From positions 38,509 to 102,508 of the forward strand of contig CAVPEB010000068.1 in assembly GCA_963702765.1 (NCBI GenBank): DNA of 64,000 nucleotides, given 5' to 3'. The notes beneath the pieces are model-generated. The model did no database searches. It worked only from the letters and a program-made list of their open reading frames with translations, and was not told the origin of the DNA. Positions 37,838 through 48,059 of this stretch are shown here, in pieces; within the stretch, counting starts at the first letter, position 1, and every line of letters begins with the position of its first letter. This DNA is from DATMNR01 sp963702765. Lineage in GTDB: Bacteria > Chloroflexota > Ktedonobacteria > Ktedonobacterales > Ktedonobacteraceae. A program made the position numbers and the translations under genes.

Positions 37838-38575
37838 TTATTGTGGTTTTACCACCGTGTTATAGTAGTCGCACAAATCAGTGATCGAGCATTTCTCGCA
37901 GCGTGGGCGCTCGAAGATACAGATGCGCTGTCCATGCCTCAGAAGCGCCTTATGGAAATTGTAGATCGTGCGTGCATCGTTGGGCAGTAACGCCTGGAGC
38001 AGATCATGCGCTGAGTCTGCCGTCACCTTCTTACCAATCAGGCCCAGGCGTATGCTGACGCGGTGAACGTGCACATCTACGGGCAAGATGGGTTTTTGAC
38101 AGCTAAAAAGCAGGACGCATGCCGTCGTTTTGGGGCCAACTCCCCCTAATCTTCTCAGCCATGCTGCGCCTTCCTCGACGAGCAAATCGCGGAGAAAATC
38201 CAGGTTGAGTTCGCCCCGCTCTTCGGTGATGTGACGCATTAATGCCTGTAGACGAGGAGCTTTTGTTTCAGGCCAATTGACGTTGTCGATTACTGCCTGT
38301 ACCTCTTCAGTTGGTGCATCGCGCACGGCTTCCCAGGAACCAAATTGCTTGAGCAGATTATCATAGGCAGCCGCGGTCTGCTCATCCCGCGTGCGGTGTG
38401 ACAGGATGATATCGACAAGCTGGCTCATGGGGTCTTTACTAGAGAAAGGAACTTCACCGTAAAATTCCGTTAATCGGCGTGTGACTTCAAGCGCTTTTGC
38501 TGAAAGCGCGGCAATATCAGGCGAGGGATAGCCGTAATCGGCGGCATTACGTTCACGTCGTGCTGGTTGCTTCAT
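37838..38575 (-). CDS. nth: endonuclease III (DNA glycosylase/AP lyase)
   Basis: This base-excision-repair enzyme removes oxidised pyrimidines. The 245-residue product has the HhH-GPD fold: ILSHRTRDEQTAAAYDNLL, the hairpin LRRLGGVGPKTTACVLLF with the catalytic Lys, the catalytic Asp in PVDVHVHRVSIRLGLIG, and a 4Fe-4S site C-x6-C-x2-C-x5-C (ICIFERPRCEKCSITDLC). All key residues are present. The start at 38575 gives MKQPARRERNAADYG. Its 3' end has a partial duplicate at 31640-31905. It stands alone; the genes on both sides are decayed or absent. Confidence 0.93.
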   Translation of the reverse strand: MKQPARRERNAADYGYPSPDIAALSAKALEVTRRLTEFYGEVPFSSKDPMSQLVDIILSHRTRDEQTAAAYDNLLKQFGSWEAVRDAPTEEVQAVIDNVNWPETKAPRLQALMRHITEERGELNLDFLRDLLVEEGAAWLRRLGGVGPKTTACVLLFSCQKPILPVDVHVHRVSIRLGLIGKKVTADSAHDLLQALLPNDARTIYNFHKALLRHGQRICIFERPRCEKCSITDLCDYYNTVVKPQ

Positions 38576-39078
38576 GCGCTTTTCTCATCTTTCACTACTG
38601 TGTTTTTTATGAGATTGAACCTGGCATTCGCTGGCACCTAACCATTTCACCAACGATGCATACGCTGTTCTTGTTGGTTCTGCCAACGCCACAGCACAGA
38701 TACGCCTCGGGTCAGGCAAAACGATAGTCACTTGGTGCTCTGTACTTAGGCGAAATGCAAGGAGAAGGGATACCCTTACATTTATTATAGTCGAATTGAG
38801 ATAGCAGCGCATTAGTATTTACACGTAGCTGAAGAGAGGAATAGTTCCATTTCGATGAGTGATTTCAATGAAGTTTGGGCGTTCATAGGCGGCTTCCGTC
38901 TATGTGAAAGAATCTGGCCCGCATCTGCATTGCATTCCTAATCACTGTGCCATAACGTTGTGTGGATCAAAGGCAAACTCAGGCGGACATTACGCATATT
39001 CTCCTCAGAAATATAACGGAAGCGCAGATGTATGGACAGCTGGATGTCCAGGTTCGCTTCGTTTTGATTAGATAAAAA
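38576..39078. other. gap without recognisable gene
   Basis: About 500 bases between nth and the decayed gene hold no supported coding frame. A TTGACG-like and other AT-rich boxes are present, but none is convincing. The end nearest 39079 may contain the lost 5' part of the pseudogene. Confidence 0.4.
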
Positions 39079-39772
39079 ATGCGATTTTTCCTTTGTGCCG
39101 TTGTTTGAGGTAACTCTAAACTCCTTCTTGTGGCAATCTGGCTCGGCATTCCATCAGCTTATACGCCTGTATTTGTGATTTTCTGGCCAGTTATCTGGAT
39201 GAGAGCTATCTGGTGCATCATTGGCTACGATATACTTGTGGTCTATCAACACATCTGCATCTATCTCTGCAGTTTAGGCCTGATCGGTTATAACGAGTAA
39301 GACTGGAGCGTGACTGCCATCCCTTGGGATACGATAGAGTCGGTCAGGCTGGTTATCTCGTATATATATATTCCACCTACGGATGAAAAGCATGAAAAGC
39401 GCGGACTAAAACTTAATAGTTGGGAATATACGTTTCAGTGTTCAGATGGCAAAAGAGTTGTCTTTAAGAGTCAATCTGGCATTCAGTCTCTTCGTTATGT
39501 TGTTGAGAAAGCGGTGAAGGCTCGCCTTTTGCCTAAGGCTATTGCTACTTTTGAATTCTGGCTTGACTGTCTGTTTTGGGGATTTCGGTTAGCCAGGAGG
39601 GGATTGGATTGGGCAACAGCCTGTTGCCTGGAAGAATATCATGTATGTCGATATGTAATTCGATAAGATTAGGGTTCGTTTGCCTGGTGGGGAACATTGG
39701 ATTGAGACTGACCGGGCTGGTATTCCTACTGTTTGGATTTTTGAGGAGCTTGTTTATCAGATTATTGGGTAA
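39079..39772 (+). pseudogene. decayed membrane-associated protein of unknown family
   Basis: From ATG 39079 one frame gives a hydrophobic segment (LLLVAIWLGIPSAYTPVFVIFW) and a soluble part (VTAIPWDTIESVRLVISYIY, DEKHEKRGLKLNSWEYTFQC, SLRYVVEKAVKARLLPKAIATFE), interrupted by in-frame TGA at 39106 and TAA near 39298. Two later shifts lead to GGEHWIETDRAGIPTVWIFEELVYQIIG and TAA at 39772. The pattern (two helices, then a PH-like strand domain reading 'IPWDTIESV') recalls unnamed membrane proteins common in this phylum; no function is known. Confidence 0.65.
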
Positions 39773-40032
39773 CTGAGAAAATTATTGGGTGGTTGCGTAA
39801 TGGGGAGAGAACCTTCGCTGGTGCTTTGTTTATCTAAGAAAGGAAAGCCTCATAAACGTACCCTTTCTCCTCCTGCCTTCTAGGAAATATAGGCAAATTA
39901 TTCCTCTGGATATTTCCCTTTTTAAGAAGAACAGGATACACTATTAAACGAGAAGTAAGTACGTACGAACGAACCTGTATCTGAATGGGATACATACTGT
40001 TTAGATTAATTAACGTAGAAAGTACGAGGAGA

Positions 40033-41394
40033 ATGAATACACAAGAGGTTTTACAACTGGCTCGAGAAGCCAATGTACGACTGGTGCGCTTTTTGTATTG
40101 TGACAATGGCGGTATTCTCCGCGGGAAGGCGACGCATGCGAGTACACTTCACACGCGCATGCACGAGGGTATTGGTCAGACACTCGCCATGCAAGCCTTT
40201 ACCGGAGTCGAAACCCTTGCTACTGTAGAAGGGATGGGACCAATTGGAGAGTTTCGTCTGATCCCCGATCCCGCTACCTTTGTCATCCTGCCCTATGCTC
40301 CTAGCAGCGCCAGTATGATGTGCGATATGATCCTCGCTGATGGCACGCCCTGGCACGCCTGCCCCCGCACGTTCCTCAAACGCATGATCCAGCGTCTGGC
40401 CGATCATGGCATGCGTGCAGAAGCTGCCATCGAGCATGAGTTCTATCTTGCGCGTGAAGTGCAGGGACACTACATCCCAGCGGATCAGAGTCTCTGTTAC
40501 AGCAGTATCGGTCTTAACGATCAAGTTGAAGTCATCGATGCCATCCTGGAAACCCTCGAAACGCAAGGAATTTCCATCGAACTCTTCCATACTGAGCTTG
40601 GGCCAGCACAACAAGAACTCTCCATTTATCATGCCGATGTTCTCAGAGCCGCAGATAACGTCTGCCTCATTCGTGAGACCGTGCGGAGCGTCGCACGGTC
40701 CTTTGATTTACTCGCCACCTTTGCTCCCAAACCCTTCCTGGATCAAGCAGGCAGTGGTGCGCATATCCATGTGAGTTTGTGGGGGACGGGCAGCAGTGGC
40801 CACGCGCACCAGAATCTCTTCTACGATGCATCACAACGTGGTGGACTGAGCCAATCTGGCCGGTATTTCATAGGTGGCGTACTGCACCATATTCGCGCTC
40901 TGGTTGCTCTCACCTGTGGCAGTCCCAACTCGTACCGCCGACTGCTGCCCCATTACTGGAGTTCAGCCTACGGGGCCTATGGTTTCGACAATCGCGAAGG
41001 TGCCATTCGCATCCCATCCCTGTTTTGGGGACGAGAAGCCGACTCCATCAACCTGGAGTTTAAACCAGCAGATCATAGCGGTAACCCTTATCTGGCACTG
41101 GGAGCACTGCTTGCGGCAGGCCTGGATGGCATTGAGAACCACATCGATCCAGGGGACCCTCAAGAGATTGACCCGGGAAATTATAGTGAGGAAGAACGCG
41201 AACAGCGAGGGATTCGTCGCCTTCCAACCTCACTCGATGAAGCCCTGGATGAGCTTGAACACGATGAGGTTCTCAAACAAGCGCTTGGTCCTCTCCTCTC
41301 GACCTCCTACATTGCTGTCAAGCGCAGTGAAGCAGCGTTCTTTCAAGACAAAACACCTGAAGAAGAGGCTCGACAGCATTTCAACAAATATTAA
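40033..41394 (+). CDS. glutamine synthetase-like gamma-glutamyl ligase (PuuA/GlnA3-like)
   Basis: The 453-residue protein keeps the glutamine synthetase fold: N-terminal beta-grasp (VRLVRFLYCDNGGILRGKATH), the metal Glu in AAIEHEFYL, LGPAQQELSI, ATFAPKPFLDQAGSGAHIHVSLW (ammonium/glutamate site region), NSYRRLLPHYWSSAYGAYG, REGAIRIPS and NLEFKPADHSGNPYLALGALLAAGLDGI. Members with this sequence style glutamylate polyamines, monoamines or amino acids instead of ammonia. The ATG at 40033 follows GAGGAG with very short spacing; the upstream ATG 39985 has no site. An amino acid permease follows on the same strand and another faces it, supporting uptake and gamma-glutamylation of an amine. The substrate is not proven. 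Confidence 0.85.
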   Translation: MNTQEVLQLAREANVRLVRFLYCDNGGILRGKATHASTLHTRMHEGIGQTLAMQAFTGVETLATVEGMGPIGEFRLIPDPATFVILPYAPSSASMMCDMILADGTPWHACPRTFLKRMIQRLADHGMRAEAAIEHEFYLAREVQGHYIPADQSLCYSSIGLNDQVEVIDAILETLETQGISIELFHTELGPAQQELSIYHADVLRAADNVCLIRETVRSVARSFDLLATFAPKPFLDQAGSGAHIHVSLWGTGSSGHAHQNLFYDASQRGGLSQSGRYFIGGVLHHIRALVALTCGSPNSYRRLLPHYWSSAYGAYGFDNREGAIRIPSLFWGREADSINLEFKPADHSGNPYLALGALLAAGLDGIENHIDPGDPQEIDPGNYSEEEREQRGIRRLPTSLDEALDELEHDEVLKQALGPLLSTSYIAVKRSEAAFFQDKTPEEEARQHFNKY

Positions 41395-41475
41395 CACTAT
41401 AACGAAAAAAACTCTCTCAAAAATGAGGATGTAGAGAGAAAACAGGGAAAAGTGTATAATAGAGGAAACTCAGGC

Positions 41476-41497
41476 TATAATAACGTGACGAACGTTA
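41476..41497 (+). promoter_or_regulatory. -10 box with overlapping operator before the permease
   Basis: TATAAT (41476-41481) overlaps TAACGT-GACGA-ACGTTA (41481-41486 and 41492-41497), an inverted repeat that a dimeric repressor could bind to block the promoter. It lies 132 bases before the permease start. A second TATAAT-like box is at 41455-41460. Confidence 0.5.
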
Positions 41498-41628
41498 CAG
41501 TAGCAACTGGTTTTCGTTAGTGATGCATATAGTGGCCTCTGTGGTCATGTATGGAACTCACTTGAGGACGCGTCCTGCAAAACCTGAGAAAGCGTCCTCA
41601 CTAGTATTTATTCAGGAGGTTTAGCTTC

Positions 41629-43155
41629 ATGGCAACAACTGCTGAGGGTGGTGGTGGTGAAGTCCTGCGTTCAGAACGCATCGCAGGAGGTATCCTGCCA
41701 CCCGTGTTGAACACCTTCGACATGGTCGCCATCTTCGTTGCAATCGTCCTTTTCATCAGTAATTCCGCTATTCTTGCGGGGGGCGCTGGCTCCTCCGCCT
41801 ATTTCTACTGGGTGCTCGGTTTTATCACCTTCCTTATTCCCGGTGCCATCGTCACCGGGCAACTCGGGCGCATGTTTCCCGGTGAAGGCTCGATCTACGT
41901 CTGGACCAACAAAGCCTTCGGCCCGTTCCTGGGCTTCTTCGCGGGTTTCTGTGCCTGGTGGCCGGGCATTTTAGTCATGATCGCCACCGGGGATGCAGTC
42001 GTCTCGCTGATCCAACAGCTTGGCACGCAATTCAACGCCAACCTGCTGGCAGAACGTGGCAGCAGGGCGTGCTTATTCTGGCGGTGATCGCGTTCTCGTT
42101 CGTGCTGTCAGTCTTGCGCTTCCGCGTCACGCAGAACTTCGTCAACATCGTCTTTCTGGCCTATGGCGGAGCGATTCTACTGATTAGGCTTGGCGGGGCT
42201 GCTCTCGATCTTTGGCGGGCACGGAACCCCCGTGAACTACGCCCCGCATAGCTGGCTGCCCACAGCCGCCACAGCCACGTTCTACAGCGCAGTGATCCTG
42301 GCCTTGCTGGGTATCGAAGTGCCGCTGAATATGGGGGTCGAGGTCGCCCGCCCGCGTGCCATCACCCGCTACCTGTTCTGGGGATCAGCCGTGGTCATCG
42401 TAGGCTACCTGCTGGGAACCTTTGGTATCTTGAACGCCGTGCCACTGGCCGATCAGGGCAATCCATCGGCCGTTGCCGAAGCTGTACAAAAGGGCTTTGG
42501 TGGCGCGGGAACCTTCCTGGGGATCCTGGTCAACATCATCTTCATCGGCTTCTTCATCTTCAACACCGCCGTGTATAACTATTCCTTTGGACGACTGCTC
42601 TTCGTGTCTGGCCTGGACCGGCGTTTGCCCACCAAGATGAGCAAAGACAACCGCAACCGCGTGCCCTGGGTGGCCGTGCTGGTGCAGAGCTGTATCTCGG
42701 GCTTCTTCACCATCCTGGCCTTCATCCTGGTGCCCTACACGTTGTCGACCGGCTTTAAACCAGCCGATCTCTCGACGGTCGTCTACGATATCCTGCAGGC
42801 AGCCGTGACCGTGATCTGGTGTGTCTCGATGGTGATCCTCTTCGTCGATGTGATCATTATCCGGCACCGCTTCCACGAGAGGTTTCAAGCGATACGGATG
42901 GCGCCCGATTGGGTGTTCTACCTGTGCGCCGTCATCGGCACGATCGCCACAGGCTATGGAGTCTACGTCACCTTTACGGGTCCCTGGACGGGGTTGCTGA
43001 CCAATCAGCAGTGGGTGACGTGGATTGGTGGCATTGCCGTCATCTCGCTGGTGGTGGGCATTGTGGTCTTCTTCATCGGACAGGCGACCATCAAGACCAA
43101 TGTCAGTGATGAGGAGATTATTGCTCAGGTCACTGGCGAACAGGCACCAGGATAA
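41629..43155 (+). pseudogene. APC-family amino acid permease with two frameshifts
   Basis: The start MATTAEGGGGEVLRSERI has AGGAGG nine bases upstream. Three frames carry consecutive parts: 41629 to about 42060 (MVAIFVAIVLFISNSAILAGG, FPGEGSIYVWTNKAFGPF), about 42060-42190 (WQQGVLILAVIAFSFVLSVL), and about 42190-43155 (GLLSIFGGHGTPVNYAPHSW, ILALLGIEVPLNMGVEV, SFGRLLFVSGLDRRLPTK). The permease is paralogous to the intact one at 43619-45163. It follows the GS-like gene and its operator site, so the pair probably served uptake and use of one compound. Two single-base lesions in a GC-rich gene could be errors. Confidence 0.85.
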
Positions 43156-43166
43156 CGCCATTTCAT

Positions 43167-43220
43167 CAGACAGCAAGCAATCGTCCTGGGGCATGCCCCA
43201 GGGCGATTGCTTGCTGTCTG
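43167..43220. terminator. very long hairpin after the permease
   Basis: A 27-bp stem with almost no loop (centre GCATGC at 43191-43196, one G-T pair) begins 12 bases after the permease stop. It separates the gene from the convergent ftsH remnant and should stop transcription from both sides. Confidence 0.7.
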
Positions 43221-43224
43221 GTCG

Positions 43225-43600
43225 ATGCTATTGGTAGGATGCCGGAGCGGAAGTGATGGACCCGGTCTCTTCCAGGATGGTGCGCAACTGCCTGGCGTCG
43301 AGTGCTCGTGCAAACGCAAGGCCTTTGCAATGCGGTCAAGCGTTTCGCGATGTTTCGTGAGTAAGGTGAGTCGCTATGAGTCGTTGGCTCCTTCACCATG
43401 CGATTGACTTCCTCGTCGATAACGGTGGCAGTCTTTTCGCTATAGTCACGCGAACCTGTCGCCAGCGCTGTTCCTGCAAACGGATCTTCGCGTTCATGAT
43501 ACGAAATCGATGAACGAGTAACGTATCCACCATCCCGGGCGATGGAAATAATGCTCTGTAGATCGTTTTCTGCCCCTCGTTTAGCCTGAATGTGTATGAG
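43225..43600 (-). pseudogene. C-terminal remnant of an ftsH protease gene
   Basis: The minus strand encodes GAENDLQSIISIARDGGYVT, then ERE-DPFAGTALATGSRDYSEKTATVIDEEVNRMVKE and, shifted, LLTKHRETLDRIAKALRLHE: the metal-ligand GAENDLQ block and the C-terminal helices of FtsH M41 peptidases. The ATPase part and the HExxH site are absent and at least two shifts are present. It begins right at the end of the neighbouring permease (stop 43619), a sign of rearrangement. The intact FtsH of the window (56848) is a different, more diverged member. Confidence 0.8.
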
Positions 43601-43618
43601 AATATCAGAAGTTTATCA

Positions 43619-45163
43619 TTAGACTTCCCTTGTCGTTTGCCAATTGGCCTCCGAAGTGGCTAGCATTGCCCCGAGGGCTGCTACAATGAGCAGGATAACT
43701 GTGATCCCCGATACAATCCACCACCATTGATCGCTTCTGATCTGTGGGATCGATGAGTTTTTGATTGTATCGACAATTGCCAGGAGACATGCTATCGGAC
43801 CAACAAGGCAGCATACCCACAGAATCCCAAGCGGCAAGACCCTCTGCTGTCTGAAACTGACTCGGTCCCTCCTGTAAAATACTATAAGATCGATGAAAAA
43901 GAAAGCAGAGGAGATTGCCCAGACTAAAGTGGCTGTAGCCTGGGAGACATTATAGACATCTATGCTCAAATCACTTGGCTTGATACCGAATGATCCTACA
44001 TAAGGGATCACCAGGAAAGCCAGGGCCGTGAACACAATGGCTATGAGGGCCTGGAAAATGATTGCAGTGGCTGGTGCCCTGTTTTCATTGAGTCGAGCAA
44101 TCCTCAACGGCAATCGATTATCTATACCGCCTACTAAGAGAAGTCTGGAAAAGGTGACCGCATAAAACACTGGCACCATGACAAAGAACAACATGATACA
44201 CACTGCTACCACTCCACTAAGAAATGGTCCAAATACCTGATGCACCGTGGTTACTACTGCGAATCCCCCGATGCTTGCGGCCGCTGACCCCTGGGTCACG
44301 AGCACAGCCCAGGTGGCAATTGCATAGCCGGCCAGAACAAAGATCGATCCCCATAACAAGTGGCTTTTCACAATACCTGTGGTGCCATTTCTTTTCATCT
44401 CACCACCCATATTGAGTGGTACTTCCGTACCCAGGTATGCCAATGTTATCAGACCAAACAGTCCGATATTGCCGGAGTTAATACTCCAACCAGATAATTG
44501 GTGGAAATCGGTTGCGTTGGGGTTACCTCTGAGTAACCAGACCACCCCTGCCAGCCCAACTATGAGTACGGCCAGCCCTATAGAAGCCATGGTGAAATTG
44601 GCCATGATAGACAGTACACGTGCTTTTTGTAAGGCAATCACTGTAGTGAAAATTACGATAATTGACAGGACCAGACCTTGCTGCCATGGTTGAGTTAACC
44701 AATTGGCATTAAGTCCCTGGATATAGCTCACAACGATGTCGGACCCCGCTACGATAACAAGAACACCTGGAAACCATGCACAGAAGCCGATGAAGAAACT
44801 CCAGTACCCACCGAGTGCCCTATGTGTCCAGTTATAAAGAGAACCTTCGTGTGGGTGTAGAACTCCCAACTGCGCTGTGACTATAGCGCACGGTACAAAA
44901 AACGTCAAAGCGCCAAGTGCCAGGTAGGTGAAGGCAGCAGCACCTCCGGAGGCAGCTGTCACTGCATTGACAATAAAGAAGACTGCGATAAGGTAGATTG
45001 CAGTCATGTTTAAACGCCCAAAAATATTTGGCATTGCTTTCACGGAATAGTCTTCCGAGGGCAAAGCTCCTCCATATGAATATGTTAAATTCTCGCCAGT
45101 GTTCACTGTGTTTCTGGTAGTTATCATAGTAGATATCCATCCCTCGCCACTATCTAGAGGCAT
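43619..45163 (-). CDS. APC-family amino acid permease
   Basis: The 514-residue permease has about twelve helices. The landmarks are FGRLNMTAIYLIAVFFIVNAV and ASGGAAAFTYLALGALTFFVP, then LHPHEGSLYNWTHRALGGYW (the conserved loop after helix 2), FIGFCAWFPGVLVIVAGSDI, LAYLGTEVPLNMGGEMKRNG, and ATFSR-like VTFSRLLLVGGIDNRLPLRI. It shares this pattern with the broken permease at 41629 and is probably its paralogue for a related amino acid or amine. Possible starts are 45163 and an ATG at 45127 (MITTRNTVNT); the ribosome site does not decide. It is intact and faces the ftsH remnant, with about 90 bases to the IS630 end. Confidence 0.9.
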   Translation of the reverse strand: MPLDSGEGWISTMITTRNTVNTGENLTYSYGGALPSEDYSVKAMPNIFGRLNMTAIYLIAVFFIVNAVTAASGGAAAFTYLALGALTFFVPCAIVTAQLGVLHPHEGSLYNWTHRALGGYWSFFIGFCAWFPGVLVIVAGSDIVVSYIQGLNANWLTQPWQQGLVLSIIVIFTTVIALQKARVLSIMANFTMASIGLAVLIVGLAGVVWLLRGNPNATDFHQLSGWSINSGNIGLFGLITLAYLGTEVPLNMGGEMKRNGTTGIVKSHLLWGSIFVLAGYAIATWAVLVTQGSAAASIGGFAVVTTVHQVFGPFLSGVVAVCIMLFFVMVPVFYAVTFSRLLLVGGIDNRLPLRIARLNENRAPATAIIFQALIAIVFTALAFLVIPYVGSFGIKPSDLSIDVYNVSQATATLVWAISSAFFFIDLIVFYRRDRVSFRQQRVLPLGILWVCCLVGPIACLLAIVDTIKNSSIPQIRSDQWWWIVSGITVILLIVAALGAMLATSEANWQTTREV

Positions 45164-45257
45164 GTAAAAATACCATAGATATTTCTTTGAAGAAACTTCC
45201 CAAGCTAGTTTACTATACCTCCATCATTTTTACGACCTGTATAGGAGAATCTGCCTA

Positions 45258-45274
45258 GTGGTCAGTCCAGTTCG
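45258..45274 (+). repeat. left terminal inverted repeat
   Basis: GTGGTCAGTCCAGTTCG preceded by TA (45256-45257); its exact reverse complement is at 48186-48202. Confidence 0.85.
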
Positions 45275-45319
45275 ATATTGACAGGAATGAGATGATGATG
45301 AAAAAGTAAGGAGTCTTCG

Positions 45320-46441
45320 ATGAAGCATCCTCTTCCTGTGACGCTGTCCGAAAGCGAGCGCGCCTCGCTGCACACGTTCATCCACGCCGGCAAAGCCAAT
45401 GCTCGCACGTTCACCCGCGCCCGCGTGCTGCTCAAAGCTGCCGAAGGCTGGACCGACCAGCAGATTTGCGAGGCCTTCGACATTAGCCGCAACACCTCCA
45501 TTCGTGTGCGGCAATTGTACCTGGAAGGGGGATTGGAGGCGGTGCTGCACGACAGACGACAACAGCGGTATCGCCAGGCCTTGACCGGTGGACAGGCAGC
45601 CCATCTCATTGCCATTACCTGCAGTCCTGTACCCACAGGCCACGACCACTGGACCGTGCGCTTGTTGGCTGGCAAGGCCGTCGAATTGGGGTTCGTCGAG
45701 TCGATTTGCCGGAAACCATCCGCCAGTTGCTCAAAAAAATGAACTCAAACCCTGGCAGCACGAGCAGTGGTGCATCCCAGCTGTAGGAGCAGAGTTTGTC
45801 GCTCCAATGGAGGATGTGCTGGATCTGTATGAAGAAGAGTACGACCCATGCTATCCTACCATCTGCTTTGACGAAAAACTCGTCGCCCCGGAAGCGGACG
45901 TGCACCCTCCCGAGCCGATGGAGCCAGGCCGTCCTGAGCGGGTTGATTATGAGTATGAACGGTTGGGCACGGCCAATCTGTTTTTCTTTGTCGAACCGCT
46001 GACAGGCTGGCGCCATGTTGAAATGACGGACCACCGCACCAAGATCGACTACGCCCACTGCATCAAGTGGCTGGTCGATTTGTCTATCCGCATGCCGAAT
46101 ACGTGCGCATCGTGCAGGATAACCTGAACACGCATACCGCTGCTGCTCTGTATGAAGCTTTCGAGCCAGCCGAGGCTCGGCGCATCTTGCAGCGTGTCGA
46201 GTTCCATTTCACCCCCAAACATGGAAGTTGGCTCAACATGGCGGAAATTGAGATTGCCATTTTTGCCCGGGGCTGTTTGTCGCGGCGGGTGGAGAGCATG
46301 CAGGTCTTGCGAGAGCGTATTACCGCTTTAGAGGCCGAGCGCAACGCTCAACGCCGCACCATCTCCTGGCGCTTTACTTCCCAAGACGCTCGGCTCAAAT
46401 TGCATGACCTGTATCCTCCCACCAACCATCATCTCGACTGA
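45320..46441 (+). pseudogene. IS630-family transposase, frameshifted
   Basis: The start at 45320 has AAGGAG seven bases upstream. The N-terminal helix-turn-helix (RARVLLKAAEGWTDQQICEAFDISRNTSIRVRQLY) is in the first frame. The second frame has the first catalytic Asp (PTICFDEK) and VDYEYERLGTANLFFFVEP. The third has the second Asp (IVQDNLNTH) and the Glu (HGSWLNMAEIEIA). The DDE triad is thus complete but spread over three frames, with shifts near 45690-45740 and 46080. Programmed shifting is known in some IS families but would not normally need two shifts, so the gene looks inactive or erroneous. Confidence 0.85.
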
Positions 46442-46573
46442 GCCGCAGTCGTCAGATACAGGAGAAGTTGGACTCTCCCGGTTGGGTTGACACACCTTTC
46501 TCCAGTCCGATACAATCGCTCTGACGAAGCCATTCGAAGAGGGAAAGATGTTGCTCTACGATGAGAGGATGAA

Positions 46574-48028
46574 ATGATGGTGAACCGAGAGATGCGCTTA
46601 CGTTTTGCGCCAAGTCCCACCGGGCCCATTCATGTGGGCAATGCTCATACGATGTTATTTAACTGGCTGTGGTGTCGCAGTCAGGGGGCGACGTTCGTGC
46701 TTCGGTTCGAAGATACGGATCGAGAGCGGTCCAAGCAGGAGTGGGAAGAGGTTATCATGAGCGAGATGCAATGGATGGGATTAGACTGGGATGAAGGTCC
46801 AGATATTGGAGGTCCTTTTGCGCCGTATTATCAGACAGCCCGCATGCATCTCTATCAGGAGTCCTTCGAGACGCTCAAGCAAACAGGAGCCGTCTATCCG
46901 TGTTACTGCACGCCTGAGGAACTTGCCGAGGAACGAAAGCTCGCGGATCGCCACAAGATCGCCTACCAGTATTCTCGTCGCAGTCTTGCTTTGACACAAG
47001 AGGAACGTCTCGCGAAAGAGGGTGAAGGACGGCGACCGGTCTGGCGTTTGCTTGTGCCTAGCAATGAGGTAGTGGCTTACGATGATCTGATCCGTGGGCG
47101 TATTGCGTTTGACACCAATACCATTGGCGATCCGGTGATCATGCGCGCCAATGGTATTCCATTGTACAATTTTGCGGTCGTTGTTGATGACATCACGATG
47201 GGCATTACCGATGTGGTTCGTGGCGAGGGGCACATCTCCAACACCCCCGTTCAAGTCCTCATCTACAGGCAGCTCGGAGTATCACTGCCTCGATTTGCCC
47301 ATTGCTCCCATGTACTCAATGCGCAACGGGGGAAAATCTCTAAGCGCAAGGGGGAAATGTCGGTGCGCTCCTTCCGTGAGCGAGGAGTCCTGGCCGAAGT
47401 TCTATTCACCTATCTCGCGCTGCTGGGTTGGACACCAAAAGGCGAGGCAAGAGAAGGACTGACGAGAGAAGAGATCATTCGAGAGTTCAGCATCTTTGAC
47501 GTGAGCAGGTCTGCTGCGATCTTTGATGAAGTGAAACTGCTGTCGATGAACGGCACGTACTTGCGTGGAAAAACACCAGAAGCATTTGCAGAGCTTTCGT
47601 TGCCATTTGTGGTAGCAGCGGGACTTGCCTCAGCAGAAGACCTGCGCAACGATTGGGCGTGGTATGTGGCCACCACCGCATTGGTGCAGGAGCGAGTGCG
47701 TCTCTTGGATGAGGTCCCTCCGTACGTCGCTTTCTTCTTCAAGGATGACATCGACTACTCCGAGAGAGCGGTCAGCACATTCCTCACATCGGAGATGAGG
47801 CCATTTCTCCAGCAGAGCACCGAGACAATGAAGACAGTCGAGTGGAGCATCTCATCCATTGAAGTGACCACGAGAGCACTGATTGCTGAACTGGCCCTCA
47901 AACCGAAAGAGGCATTATTAGCTTTGCGTGTGGCTGTGTCAGGAGGTGATGTGAGCCCCCCTCTTTTTGAGAGCATGTATCTTGTCGGGCGTGATCGCAT
48001 AGTTGCCCGTTTAGCACGTTGGATATGA
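46574..48028 (+). CDS. gltX: glutamyl-tRNA synthetase
   Basis: This class I synthetase charges tRNA-Glu. The 484-residue protein has the HIGH region FAPSPTGPIHVGNAHT at about 10-25, FEDTDRERSKQEWE, the tRNA acceptor region YPCYCTPEELAEER, RANGIPLYNFAVVVDDITMGITDVVRGEGHISNTP, and the KMSKS-type loop KISKRKGEMSVR near residue 252, followed by the helical anticodon-binding part. All motifs and the length are normal, so it should be active. ATG 46574 has GAGG five bases upstream. It lies between an IS630 transposase and a transposase fragment, inside matching terminal repeats. Whether the genome has another gltX cannot be told here. Confidence 0.93.
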   Translation: MMVNREMRLRFAPSPTGPIHVGNAHTMLFNWLWCRSQGATFVLRFEDTDRERSKQEWEEVIMSEMQWMGLDWDEGPDIGGPFAPYYQTARMHLYQESFETLKQTGAVYPCYCTPEELAEERKLADRHKIAYQYSRRSLALTQEERLAKEGEGRRPVWRLLVPSNEVVAYDDLIRGRIAFDTNTIGDPVIMRANGIPLYNFAVVVDDITMGITDVVRGEGHISNTPVQVLIYRQLGVSLPRFAHCSHVLNAQRGKISKRKGEMSVRSFRERGVLAEVLFTYLALLGWTPKGEAREGLTREEIIREFSIFDVSRSAAIFDEVKLLSMNGTYLRGKTPEAFAELSLPFVVAAGLASAEDLRNDWAWYVATTALVQERVRLLDEVPPYVAFFFKDDIDYSERAVSTFLTSEMRPFLQQSTETMKTVEWSISSIEVTTRALIAELALKPKEALLALRVAVSGGDVSPPLFESMYLVGRDRIVARLARWI

Positions 48029-48059
48029 ACACGGTGGGAGAGATCTTCCTTTTCAGGAG

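Noticed and set aside
45320..46441. IS630 transposase made by programmed frameshifting
   Set aside because: Two separate shifts would be needed and no slippery heptamer or stimulating structure is evident at the joints.
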